Assembly (NCBI GenBank): GCA_965205965.1 | Contig: CBDBHT010000008.1 | Coordinates: 620,001 to 684,000, forward strand | DNA from: Bin55 sp965205965 | Lineage (GTDB): Bacteria > Pseudomonadota > Gammaproteobacteria > Pseudomonadales > Azotimanducaceae | Direction of reading: 5' to 3' | Length of the DNA: 64,000 nucleotides | Shown: piece by piece, positions 20,101-28,868 of the stretch | How the letters are laid out: each line of letters opens with the position of its first letter | How positions within the stretch are numbered: the first letter of the stretch is position 1 | Notes under the pieces: model-generated | What the model was told of the DNA's origin: nothing | Database searches by the model: none | The model's input: the letters and a program-made list of their open reading frames with translations, nothing else | Made by a program: the position numbers and the translations under genes

Positions 20101-21944
20101 GGCAGAATCACATAACCGCGTTTCTTGCCGGGTGCCAGCCGCATCACACGGCCTACCGACTGCACTATATCCACCTGGCTGTTGCGTGGCGTCAGAAACA
20201 GCACTGCATCCAGTGCCGGTACATCAACCCCTTCGCTCAGCACTCTCACATTGGTGAGCAGGCGTACCTCCCTTTCACCCATGTCATTTTTCAGCCAGTC
20301 CAGATGGCGTTTTTTCTCGGTCGCATTCATAGTGCCATCCACATGCACTACCTCGCACATCAGGTTGTCTGTGCCAGGCTCTTCCCGCTGATATTCCTGC
20401 ACCACCGCCTGGAAAACACTGGCAATATGTTTAGAACTGACCTTGTGGATCTTTTTCCCGGACTGGTGCTCAATCACTTGGCAAAACGCCACCGCACGCT
20501 GCATGGGCGCAGAATCGTCTTCGGCACCTTGCAACCCGGATTTGCTCAATGCTTTCCAGCAGCCAACAATTTTGGCCGCATCATCTATCCTGAGTTGTTT
20601 CTGCTCATCTGCCAGCATGCGTTGCAAGCGTCGGCTCACATGGGCTTCATCTATGGCCAGCACAATCACCTTGTAATCCACCAGCAGTTTTTTGCTGACT
20701 GCTTCGGAAAAGCCGAGCACATACCATTCCTCACCGTACAGTGCCGGATCATCCATGGAACACAGGGTGAAATCGCCTTGCTCCGCCTTGCTCTTGGACA
20801 CATCGCCGTAAATACGCGGCGTAGCAGTCATATACAGTCGCTTCCTGCCTTCTACATTGGCATCATGGTGTATACGCACGAACTGGCTTTCGTCTTCTCC
20901 TTCAAAGACAGCACCCGTAGTCCGGTGTGCCTCGTCGCAAATCATCAGATCAAAGGCGGGCATCCCGTGGTGTTTTTGTGCACGGTGGATCACATCGATG
21001 GAGTGATAGGTAGAGAACACAACGCTGATATGCGCTTCATCGTGTAGCGCGGCCATGTTCGTTGCCAGCTTGTCCGCTGCGGTAGTAGTCGGAAAGGAGA
21101 GTTCGTGAGCATAAGTTTCCACACGGTCGTCACTCTGCTTGCGTTGCTTGCCTACATGAACATCTGAACAGACAGCAAAACTGTATAGCGGCGTCTCGCT
21201 CTCCTGCGTCCACTCGGTCAGGGCTTGAGACAATAGTGCCAGGCTGGGCACCATGAACAGGACCCGCTTTCCCGGTCCGGCAATGGTATGATCTTCCGCA
21301 ATTCTCAAGCTGGTGAAGGTTTTGCCGGTGCCGCAGGCCATAATCATCTTGCCGCGGGCTGCCGTGGCGAATCCGGCGCGGACCCGTTCCAGGGCAGCTT
21401 GCTGATGCGCACGGATGGCTTTACGCGCCTTCAAAACTGGTGCCTGCTCAACCGCTCTGTCCAGTCGGTAGCGTGCCCAGTCGATCTGACTGTTTTCCAG
21501 TTCCTCCAGGTCAATCAGGGTCACCGGTATCTGCTGCGAATGCAGCGCATTGCGAGCCGGCTGGCTCCAGTTATCGGTTGAGGCCACGATCAATCTCGCC
21601 GTGAAGGGTGCTTGTCCGGATGCTGTAAAAAAGCTGTCGATATCCGTTTTCTGTATGCTGTGTTCCAACGCGTAAAATTTGCACTGAATGGCATGGTATT
21701 CGTTATTGCCGCGTGTTCTGGCAACCAGATCAATGCCTTCGTCCCGGGCATCCGTAGTGTACGCCTGCCCCTCACCTTGCGCCCACTCGGCATAAGGCCA
21801 AACCGCGCTGTACTGATTCTGGAATCGCGGCTCATAGCGTAAATACTGCATGGTCAGTTCTTCAAAATACGTGCCTTTCTCCCGTTGCGATTGGGCAGCC
21901 GTGCGAAATTCGGACAAGACTTCCTGTAGTTCAGACACGTTCAT
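17121..21944 (-). CDS. Type ISP-like single-polypeptide restriction-modification enzyme, C-terminus frameshifted
   Basis: About 1600 residues in the order of Type ISP enzymes such as LlaGI/LlaBIII. It has an Mrr-like nuclease (DEGIDLV near residue 65 and IQCKFYA near 85), a helicase motor (Walker A MACGTGKTFTSLR, DEAH in MICDEAHRTTG), a coupling helical region, an N6-adenine methyltransferase (motif I VDPFAGTGTF, motif IV NPPYSAGQ) and a target-recognition region near DNFSLGVATGRDAW. It should translocate on DNA, methylate host sites and cut foreign DNA. The likely start is ATG 21944 (MNVSELQEVL). The end is abnormal: after WVMERSGVRTSG the frame is wrong, and the expected tail (TDKDSGIVNDANQF to MEIVRRLP) lies in another frame at 17183-17020. 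A tandem 8-bp repeat at 17176 explains the shift. Confidence 0.9.
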   Translation of the reverse strand: MNVSELQEVLSEFRTAAQSQREKGTYFEELTMQYLRYEPRFQNQYSAVWPYAEWAQGEGQAYTTDARDEGIDLVARTRGNNEYHAIQCKFYALEHSIQKTDIDSFFTASGQAPFTARLIVASTDNWSQPARNALHSQQIPVTLIDLEELENSQIDWARYRLDRAVEQAPVLKARKAIRAHQQAALERVRAGFATAARGKMIMACGTGKTFTSLRIAEDHTIAGPGKRVLFMVPSLALLSQALTEWTQESETPLYSFAVCSDVHVGKQRKQSDDRVETYAHELSFPTTTAADKLATNMAALHDEAHISVVFSTYHSIDVIHRAQKHHGMPAFDLMICDEAHRTTGAVFEGEDESQFVRIHHDANVEGRKRLYMTATPRIYGDVSKSKAEQGDFTLCSMDDPALYGEEWYVLGFSEAVSKKLLVDYKVIVLAIDEAHVSRRLQRMLADEQKQLRIDDAAKIVGCWKALSKSGLQGAEDDSAPMQRAVAFCQVIEHQSGKKIHKVSSKHIASVFQAVVQEYQREEPGTDNLMCEVVHVDGTMNATEKKRHLDWLKNDMGEREVRLLTNVRVLSEGVDVPALDAVLFLTPRNSQVDIVQSVGRVMRLAPGKKRGYVILPVVIPAGIDARTALNDNKTYKVVWQVLQALRSHDDHFDAMINKLDLSGHDGGKMEVIAVTEQVTRREAKPKPRPGSGKSTIGRPEESGFPAPTPQIELALHVGEVERAIYAKVVQKCGNRLYWDEWATDIANIARTHITRISTIVQNPENTTEAAAFQAFAEELRDDLNDSITDEEVIEMLAQHLITRPVFEALFEGAEFVSRNPVSIAMQGVLDGLQEHHLETEAETLEQFYDSVRMRASGIDNIEGKQRIVVELYDKFFRNAFPRMTERLGIVYTPVEVVDFIIHSVNDLLRQEFGQTLGSQGVHIVDPFAGTGTFITRLLQSGLIKPEEMSHKYRHEIHANEIVLLAYYIAAINIEAVYHSLTKGEYMRFEGICLTDTFQMYESEDLLDTLLPVNSKRRKRQKALRDIRVIMANPPYSAGQRSENDDAQNVAYPSLDKRIEETYARYSGATLKRNLYDSYIRAIRWGSDRLGDAGVMAYVSGSAWIERSFADGLRQCLAEEFTNLYVFHLRGDIRKNMLSGGAAKEGGNIFGSASMTGISIAFFVKNPEATQHGQIYFHDIGDSLNREDKLRIINEFHSVGGITEKDGWRKITPDVNHDWLNQENPEFNKFIALGDKKGISPVKIFDNFSLGVATGRDAWCYNASRKVLGHNIHSMINCYNAERERYQQIADNNHIDIGKFVNNDSTRISWTHALKQDVAQNKDLFFTAGETLISDYRPFSKRWMYYGRRLNERVYQMPQIFPNATAENRVICATGRGARTGFSALMVDKIPNLDTLDKGQCFPLNLYTKAGPHALLSKDIVNEEYQVRDGITNTALQLFQAAYPGETLRKDDLFYYIYGLLHSPDYREKYRNNLMKQLPRVPAVSTWNDFCDFRDAGRALTRLHLQYDDLAPWPVTVHYSQKQPTDINPERLYRVTKMKFGGTSKLKDQTTIIYNPYITVSDIPLEAYDYVVNGKPAVQWVMERSGVRTSGLTKTAVSSTMPTNSRSKP
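17176..17191 (-). repeat. 8-bp tandem duplication causing frameshift
   Basis: AGTCCTGA occurs twice in a row (17176-17183 and 17184-17191). Removing one copy restores the reading frame between the main body and the C-terminal tail of the restriction-modification enzyme. Confidence 0.85.
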
Positions 21945-21986
21945 ACCTCGTTGATGAATGGTTCTTCCGGCATGTCCAAAGGACAC

Positions 21987-23115
21987 GCGTAGACAGCGGA
22001 AGCCGGAACTTCAAGCATATCATGGGCCACCAGGGGAGTAGGAGGCTTGGGGAATTGCCTGCCATGTTAGTGGCGAGTCATGCTCACTTGAATTCAACTC
22101 TTTCGCATGCTTCATCCGGGGCAGTAGAGGGGCCAGTGAAGGATGGTAGTTAGTCCAGACCCGGTAGTTCAAGTCGCGGTTCATCTGCTGCCTACGTTAT
22201 GCTGTTTGTCAAAATTTTGATTACCATAATTCAGTGCCTTGCGTGAGCTACATTAAAGTGTACGATCTACTTTTTCCTGTGCACTAATCTCGCTAATAAG
22301 AGTGAATGGTATTTGGTTACTCTGCTGGTATTGTGCTCAAAGATCCTCTGGCCCACTAGGGTATAGTGCCTCGGCCAACCTGAATCACTGACCGTACATT
22401 CACACTGCACCCATGTTGGCGAGTCGATGCATGACAGCATCACTCAAAGCAAGGTGGGTTTCAATTACGATATTTGATCGAGGAGTTTAAATGAGGAAGT
22501 AGAAACAACTGGATGGAGCTGCCCAGATGCTTCTCTCTCTAGGTTCGGGTGATCGAGATCGGCCGTCGAAATCCAACAAGATCAATGACAATAGGAAGGT
22601 CAAGGCACTCGAGAAGCGGGATAAATGCTCGATAAAGGAAGTGTCAGATAAGTAAATGTGGAAGAGATGGGCTGGGGAGTTTATCAACTTTCATACATAC
22701 ATAAGTCCCTCAAAAATCATCCACCAGACCGATGCATAAATTACTTCAGTTATCGTTTGTGTGATCGGCTAAGGAATACTATTCCAGGAATCTACATACG
22801 GCTGACCAATTTCAAGCATAAGAGAGATTGACTGGACGAACTGAGCGACGTCATCACAAAATCTGAGCGTACACTGAGGCACTATATCTTTAATCCCTGT
22901 CGCCTGTACTCGACACTGGACAACTATCGCTGCCCGGTGACATTCGAACAGCTCCACGTGGAGACCGCGTCCTGATAAATAGGAGTATGCCTTGCGACGA
23001 AATCGCCAATGAGGTCACGAAAAAAGGATACGATATCAAAAGTTGTCCACAATAAAGTGTGGCACAATGATATTCTGGTATCCTATTTTCAACACAGCTC
23101 GTAAAATTCCGTCCA
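21987..23115. other. Long intergenic region with IS3 relic
   Basis: About 1.1 kb lies between the divergent ISP enzyme and TonB-receptor genes. Apart from an IS3-like orfB tail at 22833-22976 no gene was recognised; a 66-codon minus frame at 22487-22687 has no known motif. It should contain both divergent promoters. Confidence 0.45.
22833..22976 (+). pseudogene. IS3-family transposase (OrfB) C-terminus, remnant
   Basis: The plus frame reads SDVITKSERTLRHYIFNPCR then LYSTLDNYRCPVTFEQLH and a stop at 22974-22976. The YNPRRLHSTLGY-then-P-x-x-FE pattern is the hallmark of IS3 OrfB tails. Only the last ~45 residues remain, with substitutions (FNPCRLYST). Confidence 0.55.
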
Positions 23116-26085
23116 ATGAGATTTATCCGACACTCGATGGGAATCTTTAAAAAATTCTGTCCGCTATATGCCAACTTAGCTATATTCACATCTATACTTT
23201 TTAGCAGCGTTGCGGGTTACTCCCAAGGCAACGTGGATGGATACGTCTTTGGTACCGTCACCTCAGATGCGGCATCAATTGAAGGCACCACCGTGTCAAT
23301 TCGCAGCGTCGATACTGGTGTATCTCGGACTATCTATACTTCTGCTGATGGAACCTATCGTTTTTCTCGTCTAGCGACTGGCACTTATGAGATATCCGTG
23401 ACGGCTCATGGTTATCACAGCACTTCGCAAAGAGTGCTTGTCAATATTGGTCAGGGTACGCCTGCTAACTTCAACCTGCTTGCTGGTGACGTTGAAGAGA
23501 TTATCGTCACTGCTCCCAATAGCAACGCAATTGACGTCAATTTGGTAGAAACTACCACCGTGTTTACTGCATCGGAGATCGAGCGGCTTCCAATCCCACG
23601 CGACATTAACGCGGTGGCCTTGATGGCCCCTGGTGCGGTACTAGGTGATAGTGCCTTCGGGAGTAGCCGGGTTACTACGGCGGGACACTACTCTACTGGA
23701 TTTGGCTTGGTGTCGTTCGGGGGTGCATCCGTTGCCGAAAACGTCTATTACATCAATGGCATGAACGTAACCAATTTTCGCAACGGACTGGGAGGCAGTA
23801 CGCTACCTTTCGAATTTTATGACCAATTCCAGCTCAAGACTGGTGGTTATAGTGCCGAATTCGGTCGGTCAACCGGTGGTGTAGTGAATGCCGTGACGCG
23901 CCGTGGGACCAACAAATGGAACGCCCGCTCAGGTTATATCATTGAGCCTGAATCCTTTCGTGGTCATTCACCAAATGTCCCGGACCCTGAGGTCGAAGGT
24001 GAACTCACGTCCGTCTTCAAATACGATAAGAAAGATTCACGTGAATTATTCGCTTCGTTAAGGGGCCCAATCATCCGGGACAGTCTCTTTATTTACGGCA
24101 TCTATCAAGCGCGGGGCGAACGTGTACGTAACTTCACCGCTAGTGGTCGCTTTCACCGGGAAATAGACGAAGACCCATTTTGGGGTGGCAAGATAGACTG
24201 GATTATAAACGACAGACATACTATCGAATTCACGGCGTTCTCCGACGAAAAGGCAACCATCCGCACCTCGTTCAAATGGGATGAAGTTTCACGCGCCGTT
24301 GGCGAAAATCTTGGTGACACCTTCATTAACCGTGGTGGTGAAAACTATATCAGCCAGTACACCGGCGGCCTCACTAGAAATTTTACTATGTCGTTATTGG
24401 CTGGTAAAGGTACGTACGATCTATCCACTCGGGCCCAAGCCGACGATACCTGTCCTCTGGCTTTCGACTCTCGCGGAAACGGCGGTCTAAATCAGATCGG
24501 TTGCTGGACAAACTCATTCCCTGAATCTGGCTTTGATGAACGTAAAGTATATCGGGCTGATTTCGAATATGCATTCAATAATCGTCACTTGTTGCGCTTC
24601 GGTGTCGATAACGAAACCAACACCTCTACTAACGTAAGACAATATTCAGGCCCACGTGGTGATTACTTTCGTTACTATGACGCCACTCCCGAGGAAACTT
24701 TGAGTAATGGAGGCGTTGTGCCCGATGGCGTTACTGAAATAGTTCGATACCGGGTGTTTAAGGGCGGTGGCGAGTTCGAAACAATTACCAGTTCATATTA
24801 TATTGAAGACGAATGGGTGCTGACTGATACTACTACTCTACGTCTTGGGCTTCGCAACGAACGATTCGACAACAAGAATTCCGATGGCGATACCTTTATT
24901 AAAGTAACTGACCAGTGGGCGCCTCGTCTCGGTATAACGTGGGATTGGAAAGGCGACGGCGCATCCAAGGTATTTGCCAATTTCGGGCGTTATCACTTGC
25001 CAATAGCAAGTAATACTAATATTCGACTAGCCGGTGCGGAGTTTTTTACTCAGGCCTGGTACACGTTGGGCGGTACTATTAACGATGACGGAAGCGTTAC
25101 TCTTGGTACTAAGCTCGGCGAGACGAGTGTATTCGGCGATGGTTCAATCCCCCCGGTTGAAGAGACCATCGATACTAGCATAAAACCCATGTACCAGGAT
25201 GAATTTATTCTGGGGTACGAAACCGAAATAGGTAATGACTATAGGGGAAGTATCACTTATTCCTATCGTTACCTTGGTCGCGGTATCGAAGATATCACTA
25301 TTGACGAAGCAATTGGCTTGCCGGGTGAGTTCCACTACATTTTGACGAATCCTGGTTCAGACGTAACTACGAGCTACGATGTTGACGGTGATGGAGTAGC
25401 CGAGGATCTGTACCTGAGTGCTGAAGAACTGGGTTTTCCGAAACCTATTCGTAAGCATCACGCACTAAACCTCATTCTAGAAAAGGGGTGGAACAAGGGT
25501 CTGTACGTGCGCTTTAGCTATACGTGGTCTCACAACTACGGTAACTACGAAGGTATGGTTCGGTCTGACAACGGCCAAGACGACGCCGGTATTACGACGT
25601 TATTCGACTTTGCTGGTTTATTAGACGGTGCCTACGGTAACCTGCCGAACGATCGCCGGCATGTAATTAAGGTATTCAGTGCTTATGAGTTTTTCTCTGA
25701 TTGGCAAGCTAGCTTGGCTGGATCTTTCCAGGATGGTCGTCCACGCAACGCTTTTGGCATACACCCAACTGATTCCTTCGCCGCACGCTACGGTGTTGCA
25801 TCCTTCTTCAATCAAGGAGTTGCAACACCTCGTGGTTCATTAGGTAGAACGGAAAGTGTAGTCAATTTCGACTTTGGCCTTCAGTATCAAAAACATATAA
25901 ACCAATACGTTCTGAACTTTAGAATTGACGTGTTTAACATTTTTGATTCACATACCGCGATAGAAGTTGACGAATTTGCTGATGATGGATCTGGTGAACC
26001 TTCTGCTACGTTCGGCCTGCCAACATGGTTTCAACGACCACGCGCCGTTCGATTTAGTCTGACCTACGACCTCACCCTCCTGTAA
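23116..26085 (+). CDS. TonB-dependent outer-membrane receptor with carboxypeptidase-like regulatory domain
   Basis: The 989-residue protein starts with a signal sequence (ATG 23116 or 23137; hydrophobic ANLAIFTSILFSSVAGYSQG). A carboxypeptidase-D regulatory-like beta-sandwich follows (VDGYVFGTVTS, TYRFSRLATGTYEISVTAHG), then a TonB box-like EEIIVTAPN, a plug domain (FDQFQLKTGGYSAEFGRSTG with FYDQ as written) and a long beta-barrel ending FSLTYDLTLL. This is the Oar-like class of receptors, which use TonB energy to import large or bound substrates. The substrate cannot be told. No partner lipoprotein gene is next to it. Confidence 0.88.
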   Translation: MRFIRHSMGIFKKFCPLYANLAIFTSILFSSVAGYSQGNVDGYVFGTVTSDAASIEGTTVSIRSVDTGVSRTIYTSADGTYRFSRLATGTYEISVTAHGYHSTSQRVLVNIGQGTPANFNLLAGDVEEIIVTAPNSNAIDVNLVETTTVFTASEIERLPIPRDINAVALMAPGAVLGDSAFGSSRVTTAGHYSTGFGLVSFGGASVAENVYYINGMNVTNFRNGLGGSTLPFEFYDQFQLKTGGYSAEFGRSTGGVVNAVTRRGTNKWNARSGYIIEPESFRGHSPNVPDPEVEGELTSVFKYDKKDSRELFASLRGPIIRDSLFIYGIYQARGERVRNFTASGRFHREIDEDPFWGGKIDWIINDRHTIEFTAFSDEKATIRTSFKWDEVSRAVGENLGDTFINRGGENYISQYTGGLTRNFTMSLLAGKGTYDLSTRAQADDTCPLAFDSRGNGGLNQIGCWTNSFPESGFDERKVYRADFEYAFNNRHLLRFGVDNETNTSTNVRQYSGPRGDYFRYYDATPEETLSNGGVVPDGVTEIVRYRVFKGGGEFETITSSYYIEDEWVLTDTTTLRLGLRNERFDNKNSDGDTFIKVTDQWAPRLGITWDWKGDGASKVFANFGRYHLPIASNTNIRLAGAEFFTQAWYTLGGTINDDGSVTLGTKLGETSVFGDGSIPPVEETIDTSIKPMYQDEFILGYETEIGNDYRGSITYSYRYLGRGIEDITIDEAIGLPGEFHYILTNPGSDVTTSYDVDGDGVAEDLYLSAEELGFPKPIRKHHALNLILEKGWNKGLYVRFSYTWSHNYGNYEGMVRSDNGQDDAGITTLFDFAGLLDGAYGNLPNDRRHVIKVFSAYEFFSDWQASLAGSFQDGRPRNAFGIHPTDSFAARYGVASFFNQGVATPRGSLGRTESVVNFDFGLQYQKHINQYVLNFRIDVFNIFDSHTAIEVDEFADDGSGEPSATFGLPTWFQRPRAVRFSLTYDLTLL

Positions 26086-26151
26086 AGCATTGCTCAGCTT
26101 TTGAACTATAGTACACCAGCATGACGATGCATCTGCAAAATGTCCGCTATA

Positions 26152-26245
26152 TGAACATCCTTATTTATTGCTGTTTTGACAAATCATTTCCAATATAAGT
26201 GCATGATCTCTAAGAACTATCTCCTCCGAATAAATAGATCTCCTA
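26152..26245 (+). repeat. MITE-2 copy B (degenerate)
   Basis: It contains TTATTTATTGCTGTTTTGAC, the family core, and ends in ATAAATAGATCTCCT, a decayed version of the right terminal repeat. It starts 67 bases after the TonB-receptor stop. Confidence 0.6.
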
Positions 26246-26463
26246 TAAGTTAATAGAGATTTCCGCATGAGGCGTCATTACCGCGCCCGATGCTCCTGCT
26301 GGTCGTACTCCAGTGCCACGCAGCGGAGCTATCTCATGGTTTTTTCCATCCATTTCCGGATCATTTCACAAATAACGCCAGAGCCGGCTTGTTCAGACCT
26401 TCCTTAGCTCTAAGAGTTGGCTAAGGATCAACCGTAGCAATGAAATCGTGTCGCATGCCCAAA
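26246..26463. other. Intergenic between MITE-2 copy B and the membrane operon
   Basis: Contains one hairpin (26401-26427) but no recognisable gene. Confidence 0.4.
26401..26427 (-). terminator. Candidate terminator hairpin of the membrane-complex operon
   Basis: TCCTTAGC (26401-26408) and GCTAAGGA (26420-26427) form an 8-bp stem about 37 bases after the last gene of the minus-strand operon. No U-tract follows on that strand. Confidence 0.35.
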
Positions 26464-27303
26464 TTAGAGCGGCGGGTAAGGCCACGGTGTATCTTTGACC
26501 AAGTAAGTGCCAAAGAGACCCTGTAATATCTGGCCGTTGGCACGCTTCCATCTTGGTTTTGCATCGGGTGAGGTTTGATCCCATATGCTAATCGAGAAAA
26601 TACAGGAGTACGTACGAACCTGCGCATTCTTCCCTCGCCAGGAAAGAGGCCGAAAATGCCTTACAAAATCCTCATCCGACATCTTGGTCCCAAAAGGTAC
26701 GTCGGCTAAACCCAAACCTGGTAGTTCCTCGGAGTATGAGATTCCTCCATCGTCGACCGCGCCGCCCTCAGACGGTTTTCGTAATCGCACGTCAATAAAT
26801 TCATCAAAAACTGCAACGTTAAAAATATAATGCGCTTTTTCTCTCTTTTCCCCGCTACTAGTGGACACGACCTCATACCAGCACGGTGGATTTTGACCTT
26901 TGACTTTCAATATTGAGTTTTCGGTAGCTAAGTTGTCATCACGTTCCTGCAGTACTTCAAGCTTAGACTCGATATCCTTTCGTTCCGCCTCCTGATGCTT
27001 GAGTTCCTGCTGACCTTCCGCATTGGCGCGTCGAAGTGCTTGGACCTCCTGCGTAAGCACCTCTAATTCTTTGTATGCGTTTCGAGATAAATCTTGACTC
27101 TTTTCAAGCTCCTGTTTCTTTTTTTCAAGCTCCTGATGTAAGCGATCAGCCTCAGCAGCCGCCATACCTTCTTTACCACCGCTAACGATTAAAGGAAGGA
27201 AGAGCAGAAGTAACGTGAATAACAGCAGGATAAGGATTTCCGCGATGGTTAAACCAAAGATAGTTCCTCGGCGATAAGCGCGACCGTAGCTTCCGCTATC
27301 CAA
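26464..27303 (-). CDS. MotB-like single-pass membrane protein with coiled coil and novel C-terminal domain
   Basis: The 279-residue protein has a short positively charged N-terminus, one transmembrane helix (GLTIAEILILLLFTLLLLFL), a ~90-residue coiled coil (repeats such as RLHQELEKKKQELEKSQ) and a ~110-residue globular C-terminus (PCWYEVV, FIDVRLRKP, FVRHFRPLSWRG, WKRANGQILQGLFGTYLV). The topology is that of MotB/ZorB stator units, but there is no OmpA-like peptidoglycan-binding motif and no Asp in the helix; a Glu (IAEIL) could take its role. Start is TTG at 27301-27303 preceded by GAGAGG. It follows the MotA-like coiled-coil frame by 15 bases. Function is unknown. Confidence 0.75.
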   Translation of the reverse strand: MDSGSYGRAYRRGTIFGLTIAEILILLLFTLLLLFLPLIVSGGKEGMAAAEADRLHQELEKKKQELEKSQDLSRNAYKELEVLTQEVQALRRANAEGQQELKHQEAERKDIESKLEVLQERDDNLATENSILKVKGQNPPCWYEVVSTSSGEKREKAHYIFNVAVFDEFIDVRLRKPSEGGAVDDGGISYSEELPGLGLADVPFGTKMSDEDFVRHFRPLSWRGKNAQVRTYSCIFSISIWDQTSPDAKPRWKRANGQILQGLFGTYLVKDTPWPYPPL

Positions 27304-27318
27304 GACTGCGCCTCTCGT

Positions 27319-28077
27319 TTAACTTCGCTTTCGACCGATGAACTGGACTAATCGTCTTATTCGTGAGACACGCTGGGTATCTCGTCCAGATACTTCGGGA
27401 GGCTCTCCGATGCGTACGTTGGCGTCGTGCATTACGGTTTCCCATCGCTCAGCAGACTCCGAAACTGCAGTTAGCCTCCTTGAGATCGAATCGAATTCGG
27501 TTCCTAGCTTTGAAATACTCTGTTGCGTTGTTGCGATAGACCCGGTGAGTTCCCCAAATCCTAGGGCGGCTTTCAGCATATTAGCCTTCATCTTTTCGCG
27601 AGTCTGATCGTCTAATCGTATATCCTCCAATTGACCACTTAATCGATCTTGAAGCTGCGCCGTGCTGTTTTTGATAACGCTTAGAGCTTCCGTCATCGCT
27701 TGTGCTGTATCTGAAACGGTACTACTAACGTCCGTTATAAAGCTGTTAGCGGATGACTTGACTTCATTCGCTGCTTCGTCGATTGCATGACGACGTCCAT
27801 CAAACGTCTGTTCAACGCTTTTAAGAAAATTGTCAGAGCTTTTCTGCGCTACCGCTACTACTTGGCTGTTCGCTGACGTAATTAAACCTATTGCGTCCTC
27901 GGCGTTCTTCTTAAGATGTTCTATTGAATCGTCTCTGACTTCTTGAACATAGGTAGCAAAACTGCCCATGGCCCCCATGGAGGAAGACTTGAAACTTTCG
28001 ATAGCCACTTCATTTGCATCACCGATTTGGTTGATGCCGCGCTTGGTATTCTGCTCTATGGAATTGATCGCTCTCAT
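27319..28077 (-). CDS. Coiled-coil tail of the MotA-like protein, in a shifted frame
   Basis: From ATG 28077 this gives 252 residues, almost all helical and heptad-like (AQAMTEALSVIKNSTAQLQD, LTAVSESAERWETVMHDA). The same frame is open and equally coil-like upstream to ~28230 (RVNRLIYESGRKIP, KTVAATVQRIERATQD) without any start codon. That indicates it is the continuation of the preceding channel-like gene after a one-base frameshift near 28230. ZorA of Zorya systems has the same plan, a MotA-like membrane domain followed by a long cytoplasmic tail. Treated separately, it would be a soluble coiled-coil protein. Confidence 0.65.
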   Translation of the reverse strand: MRAINSIEQNTKRGINQIGDANEVAIESFKSSSMGAMGSFATYVQEVRDDSIEHLKKNAEDAIGLITSANSQVVAVAQKSSDNFLKSVEQTFDGRRHAIDEAANEVKSSANSFITDVSSTVSDTAQAMTEALSVIKNSTAQLQDRLSGQLEDIRLDDQTREKMKANMLKAALGFGELTGSIATTQQSISKLGTEFDSISRRLTAVSESAERWETVMHDANVRIGEPPEVSGRDTQRVSRIRRLVQFIGRKRS

Positions 28078-28223
28078 ACTAGCGATCTCAATATTGTCGG
28101 TAACCCTCCCTATAATATCCTGCGTCGCCCTCTCAATACGTTGAACCGTTGCAGCGACGGTTTTCTCAGCTATCGTGGGTATCTTCCTGCCTGATTCATA
28201 AATTAATCGGTTGACTCTCAGAG

Positions 28224-28850
28224 TTAGGCTCTCAAACGTGCAGTGGTCGCCTGATTGTTGAAATGCTGAATGTGGCGAAGAGCACTCTGTAGTTCGGTGC
28301 GAAACTGTAGTGTTGCACTATCGAGACCGAATACCGAATCTGGCTGCTGGGTTTTAAAAGTGCTATAACCCGCGGTGGAATGCTTTCTTCTCGGCTCTTC
28401 TTCCAGATCATCTCTCAGCATAGTCTGAAAAACGATTCGGAAGAAGACGCCAAAGATGGTGGTGAGCAGCGCAATACCAAAGCTTCCAACCAGCTCGTGA
28501 ATCGCCTTGGACTCGTACGCTACACCCCGTCCTCCTGTGAACGCGGACGCGGAGTAAACGAATATCAAACTCAGCACTAAAGAAATAAGCGTGTACAGAA
28601 ATCCTACGTAATACAGTTCATCGCCTGCGCGTTCAACGTCACTTGGAGCGTCGTTAACGGTTTCGGAATTCCTCAACAGATGCTGATAGTAAAAAAAGAG
28701 AAAAACCATGGAGATAACCGCGCAGAGGACGGCAAAGACCGATCCTCTAATAGGATTACTTTGGAACGCTAACCGGAACACGATAATGCATACGATGCCT
28801 ACTATGAGCGTGAGGCAAAAAGGCAGCACTCGCTTGAAATCGACGGACAT
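28224..28850 (-). CDS. MotA/TolQ-like membrane protein, N-terminal part
   Basis: The 208-residue protein has four predicted membrane segments: VLPFCLTLIVGIVCIIVF, GSVFAVLCAVISMVFLFFYY, LYYVGFLYTLISLVLSLIFV and LVGSFGIALLTTIFGVFFRI. The last resembles the G-x-A-L-x-T-T-x-x-G segment of MotA, TolQ and ExbB proton channels. A soluble helical stretch follows until a stop at 28224. The coiled-coil frame beginning right there in the -1 frame is probably its true C-terminus: restoring one T in CGTTTGAG would fuse them into a ~510-residue protein. It starts 18 bases after the vWA-like gene. Confidence 0.75.
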   Translation of the reverse strand: MSVDFKRVLPFCLTLIVGIVCIIVFRLAFQSNPIRGSVFAVLCAVISMVFLFFYYQHLLRNSETVNDAPSDVERAGDELYYVGFLYTLISLVLSLIFVYSASAFTGGRGVAYESKAIHELVGSFGIALLTTIFGVFFRIVFQTMLRDDLEEEPRRKHSTAGYSTFKTQQPDSVFGLDSATLQFRTELQSALRHIQHFNNQATTARLRA

Positions 28851-28868
28851 TTGAAACTACTTTAGAAG

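Noticed and set aside
19242..21047. Long plus-strand frames (240 and 247 codons) opposite the restriction-modification gene
   Set aside because: They are antisense to well-supported helicase and methylase motifs and show no family features.
22487..22687. Minus-strand 66-codon frame with a hydrophobic middle
   Set aside because: No ribosome site, no conserved motif and surrounded by IS debris.
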